Part shown: positions 37,151 to 45,908 of the stretch, one piece after another
How the letters are laid out: the number at the start of each line of letters is the position of its first letter
How positions within the stretch are numbered: the stretch's first letter is position 1
Source: Nocardioides sp. S5
Lineage (GTDB): Bacteria > Actinomycetota > Actinomycetes > Propionibacteriales > Nocardioidaceae
DNA: 64,000 nucleotides
Reading direction: 5' to 3'
Assembly (NCBI RefSeq): GCF_017310035.1
Contig: NZ_CP022296.1
Location: forward strand, 1,054,001 to 1,118,000
The notes under the pieces: model-generated
What the model was told of the DNA's origin: nothing
Databases searched by the model: none
Seen by the model: the letters and a program-made list of their open reading frames with translations, nothing else
Position numbers and translations under genes: made by a program

Positions 37151-37859
37151 CGTAGCCGACGGCACCGGCGACGAGGCCGCCGAGGACACCTCCGATGACC
37201 GGGCCCGTGACGGGGACCCACGCGTACCACCAGCCGCTGGATCCCTTGTTCGGGATGGGCAGCACTGCGTGCGCGATCCGCGGGCCGAGGTCGCGGGCGG
37301 GGTTGATGGCGTAGCCGGTGGGACCACCGAGGCTGGCGCCGATGCCCACGACGAGCAGGGCCACGGCCAGCGGGCCGAGCTCGCTGGGGGTTTTGCCGAA
37401 CGAGATGATGACGAAGACCAGCACGAAGGTGCCCACCACCTCCGTCACGACGTTCCAGACCGGCTTGCGGATGGCGGGCATGGTGCTGAAGACCGCGAGC
37501 TTGTCGTCGGGCTGTGCGTCGGCGTCGGCGAAGTGCTCCTTGTAGGCCACCCACGCGAGGACGGCGCCGAGGAAGGCGCCGAGCATCTGGCCGGCGATGT
37601 AGACCAGGACCTCGGCGAGCGAGAGGTCGGCACCCGACGCGACCAGGCCGAGGGTGACGGCGGGGTTGAGGTGGGCTCCGGACCCGAAGGCCACGAAGAC
37701 GCCGGCGAAGACGGCGATGCCCCAGCCGAAGTTGATCATCAGGAAACCGCCGCCGTTGCCGTTCGTGCGGGGCAGCACCGCGTTGGCCACCACGCCGCAG
37801 CCGAGCAGCAGCAGGGTGGCGGTCCCGAGGACCTCGGGTAGAAAGATGTCGGTCAGCAC
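37146..37859 (-). CDS. glpF: Glycerol facilitator (aquaglyceroporin)
   Basis: 237 aa, MIP-family channel with both half-helix motifs, NPAVT and NPARD. The Asp after the second NPA box (NPARD) is the glycerol-facilitator mark, and six helices are expected. GTG start with GGGAGA about 9 nt upstream. It heads the leftward glpF-glpK-glpD run; the 171-nt divergent gap to the MOSC gene must hold the promoter and the IclR site, but I could not pick out a convincing dyad there. Confidence 0.93.
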   Translation of the reverse strand: MLTDIFLPEVLGTATLLLLGCGVVANAVLPRTNGNGGGFLMINFGWGIAVFAGVFVAFGSGAHLNPAVTLGLVASGADLSLAEVLVYIAGQMLGAFLGAVLAWVAYKEHFADADAQPDDKLAVFSTMPAIRKPVWNVVTEVVGTFVLVFVIISFGKTPSELGPLAVALLVVGIGASLGGPTGYAINPARDLGPRIAHAVLPIPNKGSSGWWYAWVPVTGPVIGGVLGGLVAGAVGYA

Positions 37860-38018
37860 GTCTGCTTCTCCCTTCTGGTGAGGGGGCCGCGCTGACCGCG
37901 ACCCGATCCCAGAACGATGAAGTGACGAGCCTCACATCGCCACCGGCAGCGTGCGACATCGTCGAACGCGCAGTCGGGCACGTCCGGCCGAGCGTGAACG
38001 GAGCCGTCCGCGCCGGGC

Positions 38019-38024
38019 TACCGT
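38019..38024 (+). promoter_or_regulatory. Putative -10 box of the MOSC gene, leaderless
   Basis: TACCGT ends 6 nt before the GTG start at 38031. Confidence 0.45.
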
Positions 38025-38030
38025 GGCGCC

Positions 38031-38675
38031 GTGATCGCGACCGTCCTGTCCGTCAGCTCCGGCCCCCTGGCGCCCGTGGAGGGGCTGCGGCGCCCGAGCG
38101 GCATCCGCAAGCACCCGGTCGCCCGGATCGAGGTGCGCGACCCCGGCCCGAAGCGAGGAGGGCTCGGCAGCGGCGTGGTCGGCGACGCGATCTACAGCCG
38201 CAAGCACCACGGCGGCGACACCCAGGCGGTGTACGCCGTGGCGCGCGAGGAGCTCGACCGGTGGGGCCGCGACCTCGGGCGCGAGCTCGGCAACGGGATG
38301 TTCGGGGAGAACCTCACCACGTCGGGCCTCGACGTCGACGCCGCCGAGGTGGGGGAGCAGTGGCGGGTGGGGACCTCGCTGCTGGAGGTGTGCGGACCTC
38401 GGGTGCCGTGTGCGACCTTCGCCCGGCACATGGGCGAGCCGCGGTGGGTCAAGCGGTTCGCCGACCTGGGGCGCACGGGTGCCTACCTCGCGGTCCGCGA
38501 GGCGGGCGTGATCGAGGTCGACGACCCGATCGAGGTGGTGCACCGGCCCGGGCACGGCCTGACGGTGCCGATGCTGTTCCGGGCCGCGATGGGCGACAAG
38601 GACCTGGCCGTGGTGTTCCTCGACGCGCAGGTGCTCCCGAAGGTCGAGCACGACTGGCTGGCCTCGCGCCAGTGA
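38031..38675 (+). CDS. MOSC domain protein (YiiM-like)
   Basis: 214 aa, single MOSC domain. The conserved cysteine expected to bind the molybdenum cofactor sulfur is in CGPRVPCATFA. GMFGENLTTSG is the family signature upstream. Such proteins reduce N-hydroxylated compounds or handle Moco sulfur; the exact role is unknown. GTG start 6 nt after a -10-like box. The last codons form one arm of a long terminator hairpin. Confidence 0.9.
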   Translation: MIATVLSVSSGPLAPVEGLRRPSGIRKHPVARIEVRDPGPKRGGLGSGVVGDAIYSRKHHGGDTQAVYAVAREELDRWGRDLGRELGNGMFGENLTTSGLDVDAAEVGEQWRVGTSLLEVCGPRVPCATFARHMGEPRWVKRFADLGRTGAYLAVREAGVIEVDDPIEVVHRPGHGLTVPMLFRAAMGDKDLAVVFLDAQVLPKVEHDWLASRQ

Positions 38676-38709
38676 CGTCGAGATGACGTCCCGGCGCGAG
38701 GCCATCCAG
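38654..38709. terminator. Long hairpin starting inside the MOSC coding end
   Basis: 17-nt arms (38654-38670 and 38693-38709) pair at 16 of 17 positions. The 22-nt loop contains the MOSC stop codon and a smaller GACGTC-N5-GACGTC dyad. It lies between two convergent genes and could stop transcription both ways. Confidence 0.65.
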
Positions 38710-38726
38710 CGGGTGTGTGCGGTGGG

Positions 38727-39224
38727 TCAGGACAGGGCAGCGACCGCGGCGTCGTAGTCGGGCTCCTGACCGATCGCGTCGGTCAGCTGCGCGTGCAGCA
38801 CCGTGCGGTCGGTGTCCAGCACGACGACCGCGCGGGCGAGCATGCCCTTCCAGCCGCCGTCGGCCATGGCCACGCCGTAGTCCTTGCCGAAGCTCGAGCG
38901 GAAGGCCGACCCGACCTCGACGGCCTCGATGCCCTCGGCGCCGCAGAAGCGGGCCTGGGCCAGCGGGAGGTCGACCGAGACGTTGAGGACCGTGGTGTTG
39001 TCGAGGCCGGCAGCGAGCTCGTTGAACTTGCGCACGCTCGCCTGGCACACACCGGTGTCGATGCTGGGGAAGATGTTGAGCACGACGCGCGTGCCGGCCG
39101 CGTCGGCGTCGGTGACGGGCTGGAACTTCAGTCCCACCAGGTCCCAGCCAGGTGCCTGCGAGCCGACCGCGGGGAGCTCGCCCACGGTGTTGACGGTGTT
39201 GTCGCCGAGTTGTGTGGTTGCCAT
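38727..39224 (-). CDS. tpx: Thiol peroxidase Tpx (atypical 2-Cys peroxiredoxin)
   Basis: 165 aa. The peroxidatic Cys60 is in FPSIDTGVC and the resolving Cys94 in ARFCGAEG, which is the spacing of E. coli Tpx. It reduces hydrogen and organic peroxides using thioredoxin. ATG start, leaderless by the same -10 geometry (TAGGTT, 6 nt). It is divergent from the DUF2252 gene. Confidence 0.95.
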   Translation of the reverse strand: MATTQLGDNTVNTVGELPAVGSQAPGWDLVGLKFQPVTDADAAGTRVVLNIFPSIDTGVCQASVRKFNELAAGLDNTTVLNVSVDLPLAQARFCGAEGIEAVEVGSAFRSSFGKDYGVAMADGGWKGMLARAVVVLDTDRTVLHAQLTDAIGQEPDYDAAVAALS

Positions 39225-39230
39225 GGCGCA

Positions 39231-39236
39231 AACCTA
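39231..39236 (-). promoter_or_regulatory. Putative -10 box of tpx, leaderless
   Basis: On the minus strand TAGGTT is followed by TGCGCC and the ATG. Confidence 0.5.
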
Positions 39237-39287
39237 GCCGCCCCGCACACCCCGGTCGTAGGACCCCGGCTGGTGGTGGACGGCCCC

Positions 39288-39293
39288 TAGAGT
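39288..39293 (+). promoter_or_regulatory. Putative -10 box of the DUF2252 gene, leaderless
   Basis: TAGAGT ends 6 nt before the ATG at 39300; only C-rich sequence lies between. Confidence 0.5.
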
Positions 39294-39299
39294 GCCCCC

Positions 39300-40610
39300 A
39301 TGGCCGCCACCGACCGCACCGCCGTGATCATCGACGTGCTCCGCGACGCCTTCGCGCCGCTGATGCGGGCCGATCCGGCCGCCTTCCGGGCCAAGTACCG
39401 CAAGATGGCCCGCGACCCGCACGCGTTCTACCGCGGCACGGCCTGCCTGTTCTACAACGACGTCACGACCGAGACCGACGAGTGGTCGCGCCACGGCGCC
39501 GAGCGGATCTGGATCCACGGCGACCTGCACGTCGAGAACTTCGGCACCTACCTCAACTCCGACGGCCGGCTGGTCTTCGACATCAACGACTTCGACGAGG
39601 CCTACCTCGGTCGCTTCACGTGGGACCTGCAGCGCTTCGCCGCCAGCCTGGCGCTGGTCGCCTGGCAGAAGGCGCTCCCCGAGGACGCGATCCGCAAGCT
39701 CATCGGCCGCTACGCCCGCTCCTACCTCGCACAGGTCAACCACTACGTCGCCTCCGACTCCGACGACGACTTCGAGATCACCCTCGACACCGCCCACGGC
39801 CCGGTGCTCATCGCCCTGGAGGAGGCGCGCGCGATGCGACGTGCCGACCTGCTCGACGGCGTGACCGTGATGGAGAAGGGCACCCGGAAGTTCGCCGACG
39901 ACGCGTCCACACGTCGGCTCTCCCGCGACGAGCGCACCGAGGTGGTGGCCGCCTTCCGGGCCTACCTCGACACCATCCCGCAGTCCAAGCGCTTCGACCG
40001 CGACCTCTTCTACGAGCTGCGCGACGTCGTCGGCAAGTCCGGCTTCGGCATCGGCAGCGCCGGGCTGCCGGCGTACAACGTGCTGCTCGAGGGCTACAGC
40101 CAGGCCCTCGACAACGACGTCGTGCTCAGCATGAAGCAGGCCAACATCCCCGCGGTGAGCCGCTTCGTCGACACCACCGACGTCGACGCCTACTTCGACC
40201 ACGAGGGGCACCGCACCTCGGTCAGCCAGCGAGCGCTGCAGGTGCACACCGACCCGCTGCTGGGGCACACGCAGATCGGTGGCGTCGGCTACGTCGTCTC
40301 CGAGATCTCGCCCTACGAGGTCGACCTCGACTGGGGGGAGATCAACGAGCCCGCCGACATGCGTGCCGTCGTGGAGCTGCTCGGCCGGGCGACGGCGAAG
40401 ATCCACTGCGCCTCCGACGAGGACAGCGACCAGGACCTCATCGACTTCCAGGTCGAGAAGGCCATTGCGACGTCCCTCGAGGGCCGCCGCAACGACTATG
40501 TCGCCTGGCTGGGCGACTGGGGCATCGCCTACGCCGAGCGGGTGCGGAAGGACCACGCGCTGTTCGTCGACGCCTTCCGCGAGGGCCGGGTCGGCATCGC
40601 CGCCACCTGA
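39300..40610 (+). CDS. DUF2252 protein (protein-kinase-like fold)
   Basis: 436 aa, normal for the family. Kinase-like catalytic features are visible: IHGDLHVENFG (HGDxHxxN) and VFDINDFDEA (DxxD). These are characteristic of phosphotransferases of the APH/kinase-like fold, but no substrate is known. ATG start, probably leaderless. It stands alone between tpx and the MerR-controlled aldo-keto reductase. Confidence 0.88.
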   Translation: MAATDRTAVIIDVLRDAFAPLMRADPAAFRAKYRKMARDPHAFYRGTACLFYNDVTTETDEWSRHGAERIWIHGDLHVENFGTYLNSDGRLVFDINDFDEAYLGRFTWDLQRFAASLALVAWQKALPEDAIRKLIGRYARSYLAQVNHYVASDSDDDFEITLDTAHGPVLIALEEARAMRRADLLDGVTVMEKGTRKFADDASTRRLSRDERTEVVAAFRAYLDTIPQSKRFDRDLFYELRDVVGKSGFGIGSAGLPAYNVLLEGYSQALDNDVVLSMKQANIPAVSRFVDTTDVDAYFDHEGHRTSVSQRALQVHTDPLLGHTQIGGVGYVVSEISPYEVDLDWGEINEPADMRAVVELLGRATAKIHCASDEDSDQDLIDFQVEKAIATSLEGRRNDYVAWLGDWGIAYAERVRKDHALFVDAFREGRVGIAAT

Positions 40611-40635
40611 CCCCCGCGGAGCCGCCCGCGTCGAG

Positions 40636-41631
<996 letters not shown>

Positions 41632-41638
41632 GGCTCCC

Positions 41639-41669
41639 ACCGTGCTCCTTGGAGCGCGCTCCAAGTCAA
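41639..41669 (-). promoter_or_regulatory. MerR-type promoter of the aldo-keto reductase gene
   Basis: TTGACT (41664-41669), 19-nt spacer, CACGGT (41639-41644), then 7 nt to the ATG. The spacer holds a perfect 18-bp palindrome at 41648-41665 (CTTGGAGCG/CGCTCCAAG). A 19-bp spacer with a central dyad is the mark of MerR activation. Confidence 0.78.
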
Positions 41670-41674
41670 GGGGC

Positions 41675-42049
41675 TCAGGAACCGGGGGTCACCAGGTTCG
41701 CGTAGAGGGCGACCTTGTGGTCGATGGCCCGCAGGTGGGAGGAGACCTCGGCCAGCTGACGCTCGACCAGCTCGCGGTGCGCGAGCAGCAGGCCCAGGCG
41801 CTCGGCCTCGTTGCCGTCGCCCTCGCGCACCAGCGCTGCGTAGCGCCGCACGTCGCGGATCGGCATGCCCGTGGCGCGCAGGCGGGTGACCATCTGGATC
41901 CAACGCAGGTCCTCGTCGGTGTAGCGGCGGTGCCCCGACGGGGCGCGCTCGACCGAGTGGAGGAGCAGGCCGTCGCGCTCGTAGTAGCGCAGGGTGTGGG
42001 CGGTGAGCCCGGTCCACTCGGCCGCCTCGGCGATGCTCAGGCTGGTCAC
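41675..42049 (-). CDS. MerR-family regulator
   Basis: 124 aa. The winged helix-turn-helix is at residues about 4-70 ([20 protein letters not shown], then [11 protein letters not shown]), followed by a long coiled-coil helix and a short effector tail without cysteines, so it is not a metal sensor of the MerR/SoxR type. GTG start. Its promoter has the same 19-bp-spaced design as that of the aldo-keto reductase downstream, so it probably controls both. Confidence 0.9.
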   Translation of the reverse strand: MTSLSIAEAAEWTGLTAHTLRYYERDGLLLHSVERAPSGHRRYTDEDLRWIQMVTRLRATGMPIRDVRRYAALVREGDGNEAERLGLLLAHRELVERQLAEVSSHLRAIDHKVALYANLVTPGS

Positions 42050-42055
42050 CCGACC

Positions 42056-42086
42056 AGTGTCCGCCCTGGAGTGCGCTCGAAGTCAA
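42056..42086 (-). promoter_or_regulatory. MerR-type promoter of merR, leaderless
   Basis: TTGACT (42081-42086), 19-nt spacer, GACACT (42056-42061), then 6 nt to the GTG start. The spacer dyad CTTCGAGCG/CACTCCAGG is a degenerate copy of the one at 41648-41665; 20 of 23 bases match over the shared stretch. Confidence 0.75.
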
Positions 42087-42114
42087 GGAGGCTCCTGACG
42101 TGTGCCGGCATGGC

Positions 42115-42120
42115 TAGTTT
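42115..42120 (+). promoter_or_regulatory. Putative -10 box of the membrane protein gene at 42127
   Basis: TAGTTT ends 6 nt before the ATG. It is divergent from the merR promoter, so MerR binding could affect it too. Confidence 0.45.
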
Positions 42121-42126
42121 CGGGAC

Positions 42127-42717
42127 ATGAGCACATCCCGACGGGAGCTGGCCGGCGCGGCCGCGGTGGCGGGCCCAGGCCTCGTGCTCGCCGCTGCCGG
42201 GCTGTTCCACCCCCACTCCCTGTCCTGGGCCACGGCGCCTCTGTGGACCCTGCTCCACGTCGCCGGCCTGTTCGTGTTCCCGCTGGTCGGCCTGGCGCTG
42301 GCCTGGCTGGTGCGCGGACGACGGGACCCCGTGGCCTGGCTGGTGCGCGTCAGTGCCTTCGTGTACGCCACGGCGTACACGGCGCTCGACGTCATCAGCG
42401 GAATCAGCGCGGGCTACGTGACCTGGCGGCTGGGCGAGGGTGTCGCCCGGCCCGACGAGGTGCGCTACCTCTTCGCCATCGGCGGGCGCCTCGGTGAGGT
42501 GGGCTCGTGGGCGCTGGTCGCATGTGCGGTGGCCGTGGCCATCGACGCCCTGCGGCGCCTCGGCTCGTCCGCCCTGCCGGGCCTGCTCCTGGTGCCAGGA
42601 GCGTGGCTGGTGCACGTCGACCACATCTTCGCGCCCACCGGAGTCGTCGGGATGGCACTGATCGGGCTCGCCAGCGGGTGGCTCGCCCACGCGAGATCGG
42701 CGAGACTGGGGTCCTGA
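42127..42717 (+). CDS. Integral membrane protein, function unknown
   Basis: 196 aa, about five hydrophobic helices (roughly residues 10-27, 38-60, 70-92, 122-140, 148-180). No recognisable catalytic motif; HPHSLSW and a histidine in VHVDHIFAPTG are the only polar marks in the membrane. ATG start, probably leaderless. It shares a 77-nt divergent gap with merR and is followed after 18 nt by a PASTA-type gene. Confidence 0.7.
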   Translation: MSTSRRELAGAAAVAGPGLVLAAAGLFHPHSLSWATAPLWTLLHVAGLFVFPLVGLALAWLVRGRRDPVAWLVRVSAFVYATAYTALDVISGISAGYVTWRLGEGVARPDEVRYLFAIGGRLGEVGSWALVACAVAVAIDALRRLGSSALPGLLLVPGAWLVHVDHIFAPTGVVGMALIGLASGWLAHARSARLGS

Positions 42718-42735
42718 AGGTCGGAGAGCCCACCG

Positions 42736-43674
42736 ATGGACGTCGAGGAGTACCGAGCCGCACGACGCACCCGGCTGGTCGAGCGCGCCGTCGAGCTGGG
42801 CCTGCCTGCCGATGACGCTGGTCTCGTGGTCGATCGGGTCATCGCGGAGCAGCGACGAAGGATCCGTCGCGCGGAGGATCCCGACGACGTCGTCGTACCG
42901 GCGCTGCGGGACGCGATCCTCCGCGGTGGGACGGGCACCAGGACGACGACGCTCGTCGTGCTCCTGGTCCTGGCCGCCATCGTCCTGGCTGTGCCGGTCG
43001 CCTACGTCGCCCGCAACGATCCTGCCCCGGTGATGCCCTCGCTCTTCGGGCTGACGACCACCGAGGCCACCCGCGCCCTCGAGCGCGACGACATCGCGTC
43101 GCGCGTGGTGGATGTGCCCCAGTGCAACCCCGCCGGACAGGTGCTGGGCTCCGATCCACTCCCGGGATCGGCGGTCGGTGTGGACGACGTGGTGACGCTG
43201 ATCGCGACGTCGACCCCGGAGTGGAGGTGCCCCGACGACGCGGCCGCGCGTGAGCGTGCCTGGACCTTCCTCCGGTTCCTCGTGTCAGGGACGGCGCGCC
43301 CGGGCTTCGCGCCGGGGGTGCGGCTGTTCGTCGACGGGGAGGAGGTCACCGTGGTGGGAGGGGCGGAGCCGGTGGCCGCGCCCGGGTGGCAGTCGGTGGT
43401 GCGCGACCCCGTCCTGGCCTACGCATCGCGCCCGGCCGCCAACCCCCTCGGACAGCCAGTGGTCTCCATCTCCTACGGCGTGCCACCACCGACGACCTGC
43501 GGGCACCCCCGAGCCACGCCGGCCGGCGCCGTCCTCCCGTCCACGCGGGTCGTCCTGACGGCGGGAGGCGAGAGCTCGTCGGACGCGTGCGGGCTGACCA
43601 TCGACCTGTTCGACAACGTGCTGGGCGCGATATCCGGCGTCGCCCTCTACACGCCGCGTCGACCCGGGACGTGA
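42736..43674 (+). CDS. Membrane protein with one PASTA-like domain
   Basis: 312 aa. A cytoplasmic charged N-terminus (about 1-70) resembling anti-sigma/SigE-associated proteins precedes one helix at about 71-92. A PASTA-like repeat follows (VMPSLFGLTTTEATRAL, then PLPGSAVGVDDVVTLI) at about 97-158, then an uncharacterised domain with four or so cysteines. No kinase domain is present, so it is not a PknB-type kinase. GGAG upstream of the ATG. It may bind cell-wall muropeptides; function unknown. Confidence 0.7.
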   Translation: MDVEEYRAARRTRLVERAVELGLPADDAGLVVDRVIAEQRRRIRRAEDPDDVVVPALRDAILRGGTGTRTTTLVVLLVLAAIVLAVPVAYVARNDPAPVMPSLFGLTTTEATRALERDDIASRVVDVPQCNPAGQVLGSDPLPGSAVGVDDVVTLIATSTPEWRCPDDAAARERAWTFLRFLVSGTARPGFAPGVRLFVDGEEVTVVGGAEPVAAPGWQSVVRDPVLAYASRPAANPLGQPVVSISYGVPPPTTCGHPRATPAGAVLPSTRVVLTAGGESSSDACGLTIDLFDNVLGAISGVALYTPRRPGT

Positions 43675-43679
43675 GTCGT

Positions 43680-44474
43680 TCAGCCGAGCGCGGGTCGGTG
43701 GAACTGAGCCGTGGCGAACGGGCCGCCGACGAACTCCGCCTCGGCCGCGTCGTCGGGACCGGGCTCGATCCGGTCGGCGAAGACCTCGGCGTCGTCCTGC
43801 GGCTCGTAGCCCAGCCGCCGGCCCGGCTCGAGGTCCCACCAGGCCCGGGTGTTGGCGCTGATGCCGTGGAGCACGGCCCAGCCGGGCGCGGGCGCGGTGA
43901 GCCCGGCCTCGACCATGCGTACGCCGTCGGCGTGGGAGAGCCACGTCGAGAGCCCGCGCAGGCTGGTCGGCTCCTCGAGGAAGGAGCCGATCCGGCACAC
44001 GACGGCGTCGATCCCGTGGCGGTCGGCGAAGAGGCGCAGCAGCGCCTCGGCCGCCACCTTGGCGACGCCGTAGTAGGTGTCGGGGCGGGGGAGTGCCTGC
44101 TCGGTCAGCTCGCCGTCCGCGCGGGGAGTGCGCCCCACCGCGTGGTTGGAGGAGGCGTAGACGATGCGTGTCACGTCGTGGGCCACCATCGCGTCGAGCA
44201 GGGCCGCGGTGGTGACGACGTGGGAGGTCAGCTCGTCGGGCAGCGAGAGCTCCTCGGGCGCGCCGGCGAGGTGCACGACCGCGTCGATCCGTTCCGCGGC
44301 GAAGACCGCGGCCACGGCGTCGGCGTCGGCGCAGTCGGCCTCGTGCCAGGCGAACGGCGAGCCCTCGGGGCCCGGCACGAGGTCGAGGCCGACGACGTCG
44401 TGGCCGAGCTCAACCAGCCCGACCGTGACGACCCGGCCCAGGCTCCCTGCCGCTCCGGCGACCAGCACCCGCAT
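43680..44474 (-). CDS. NAD(P)-dependent SDR/epimerase (uronate dehydrogenase-like)
   Basis: 264 aa, extended SDR. The cofactor motif GAAGSLG is at the N-terminus, the active-site YYGVAK (YxxxK) and the preceding SSNHAVG serine are present. SSNHAVGRTP and YYGVAKVAAEAL are like uronate dehydrogenases; the substrate is otherwise unknown. ATG start. It follows the purine nucleoside phosphorylase gene by 16 nt on the same strand. Confidence 0.85.
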   Translation of the reverse strand: MRVLVAGAAGSLGRVVTVGLVELGHDVVGLDLVPGPEGSPFAWHEADCADADAVAAVFAAERIDAVVHLAGAPEELSLPDELTSHVVTTAALLDAMVAHDVTRIVYASSNHAVGRTPRADGELTEQALPRPDTYYGVAKVAAEALLRLFADRHGIDAVVCRIGSFLEEPTSLRGLSTWLSHADGVRMVEAGLTAPAPGWAVLHGISANTRAWWDLEPGRRLGYEPQDDAEVFADRIEPGPDDAAEAEFVGGPFATAQFHRPALG

Positions 44475-44490
44475 CAGACCAGCACCCCGC

Positions 44491-45306
44491 TCAGATCTTC
44501 GAGACGACCTGGCTGAGCAGGCCGCCCATCCGGCTCGCGGCCGCCTTGCCCGCCTCGAGGACCTCCTCGTGGTTGAGCGGCTCGCCGCTCAGCCCCGCGG
44601 CGAGGTTGGTGACCAGGCTGATGCCGAGGATCTCCATGCCGGCCTCGCGGGCCGCGATCGCCTCGAGCGTGGTGCTCATGCCGACCAGCTGCCCACCGAG
44701 GACACCGGCCATCCGGACCTCGGCCGGGGTCTCGTAGTGCGGCCCGGGGAACTGGACGTAGACGCCCTCGTCGAGGCTCGGGTCGATCTCGCGGCACATC
44801 GCGCGCAGGCGCGGGCTGTAGAGGTCGGTGAGGTCGACGAAGTTGGCGCCGACGATCGGGCTGGTCCCGGTGAGGTTGATGTGGTCGGAGATCAGCACCG
44901 GCTGGCCCGGCTGCCAGCCCTGCTTGAGCCCGCCGCACCCGTTGGTCAGCACGATGGCCGAGCAGCCGGCCGCTGCCGCCGTACGGATCGGGTGGACGAC
45001 CGCGGCGACGCCCTTGCCCTCGTAGAAGTGGGTGCGCGAGAGGAAGACCAGGAGGTTGCGCTCGCCACCCTCGGAGTCAGTGCAGCGGATGGAGCGGATC
45101 TTGCCGCTGTGGCCCGCGACGGCCGCGGCGCTGAAGCCCGGCAGGTCGGTGGTGTCGATCTCGGCGGTGGCCTCGCCGAGGGCGTCGACGGCCGGCAGCC
45201 AGCCCGAGCCCAGCACGAGGGCGATGTCGTGACGCTCGACACCGGTCAGCTCGGCGAGCCTCGCGGCGGCGGCAGTGGCGGCGTCGTACGGGTTCTGGTC
45301 GCTCAT
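44491..45306 (-). CDS. Purine nucleoside phosphorylase (class I, trimeric)
   Basis: 271 aa, PNP/MTAP family. It cleaves inosine, guanosine and their deoxy forms to base plus pentose-1-phosphate. Phosphate loop VLGSGWL, FPGPHYETPAEVRM and VGMSTTLEAIAARE are the family marks; TNLAAG with the Asn typical of 6-oxopurine specificity is seen in VTNLAAGL. ATG at 45306, 7 nt after TAGAGT. It completes the purine branch of the nucleoside module. Called deoD in mycobacteria. Confidence 0.94.
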   Translation of the reverse strand: MSDQNPYDAATAAAARLAELTGVERHDIALVLGSGWLPAVDALGEATAEIDTTDLPGFSAAAVAGHSGKIRSIRCTDSEGGERNLLVFLSRTHFYEGKGVAAVVHPIRTAAAAGCSAIVLTNGCGGLKQGWQPGQPVLISDHINLTGTSPIVGANFVDLTDLYSPRLRAMCREIDPSLDEGVYVQFPGPHYETPAEVRMAGVLGGQLVGMSTTLEAIAAREAGMEILGISLVTNLAAGLSGEPLNHEEVLEAGKAAASRMGGLLSQVVSKI

Positions 45307-45313
45307 GGGCCGC

Positions 45314-45319
45314 ACTCTA
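45314..45319 (-). promoter_or_regulatory. Putative -10 box of the PNP gene, leaderless
   Basis: On the minus strand TAGAGT is followed by 7 nt and the ATG. Confidence 0.5.
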
Positions 45320-45344
45320 GGGCCAGCGATCCGGCGTCCGGAAT

Positions 45345-45797
45345 CTACAGCCCGGTCGAGCGGCAGGCGCGTCGGCGCAGCGCCGCGACGTAGTCCTCCG
45401 GCGCACCTGCGGCGTCGGCGGCGTCGGCCAGCACCCCGAGGTAGGACGCCGACGGCAGGCCGCCCTCGTAGGCGTCGAGGACGTAGGCCCACACGACCAG
45501 CGGTCCGGTCAGCGTCTGCACCCGCACCTTGGTCTTGCGGTAGAGCCCGGTGTCGGCGGCCTCCCAGCCGTCGAGGGCGCGCTCGTCCTCGAGCGTGACG
45601 TCGTAGACCGCGACGAAGACCTGCTCGAAAGGGTCCTGCACGATCGTCGACAGCGCGCCGTCCCAGCCGTGCTCCTCGCCGCCGAAGGTGAGCCGCCAGC
45701 CCGCCAGCCAGCCCGTGGAGTGGAGGATCGAGTGGGGGCAGCGCTCGCCCATCCGGGCGGGATCGAGGTTCGTCCCGTAGGCGGCGTAGAGCGTCAC
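45345..45797 (-). CDS. Gamma-glutamylcyclotransferase-like protein
   Basis: 150 aa, GGCT/BtrG-like fold. The substrate loop YAAYGTNLDPARM is at the N-terminus; Glu in LDGWEAADTGLY is the likely general base. Substrate not known. GTG start, 7 nt after TACCCT. It lies 38 nt upstream of the PNP gene on the same strand. Confidence 0.8.
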   Translation of the reverse strand: MTLYAAYGTNLDPARMGERCPHSILHSTGWLAGWRLTFGGEEHGWDGALSTIVQDPFEQVFVAVYDVTLEDERALDGWEAADTGLYRKTKVRVQTLTGPLVVWAYVLDAYEGGLPSASYLGVLADAADAAGAPEDYVAALRRRACRSTGL

Positions 45798-45804
45798 GGG
45801 CCAC

Positions 45805-45810
45805 AGGGTA
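45805..45810 (-). promoter_or_regulatory. Putative -10 box of the GGCT-like gene
   Basis: On the minus strand TACCCT is followed by 7 nt and the GTG start. Confidence 0.4.
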
Positions 45811-45896
45811 CCGAGCCCGGACCCTTGGTGACGCGCGCCGGGGCGCGCTCCTCAGGACAAGCCTCGGGCGGGTGGTCCCTCTGCGGACGGGAACAC

Positions 45897-45902
45897 TAGG
45901 CT
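45897..45902 (+). promoter_or_regulatory. Putative -10 box of the lpd gene, leaderless
   Basis: TAGGCT ends 6 nt before the GTG at 45909. The 111-nt gap to the GGCT-like gene holds both promoters. Confidence 0.5.
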
Positions 45903-45908
45903 GGGGGC

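Noticed and set aside
37860..38030. An IclR operator in the glpF-MOSC gap
   Set aside because: I looked for a dyad; only weak partial symmetry (GTGCGAC near 37967 against GTCGGGCAC) was found, not enough to report as a site.
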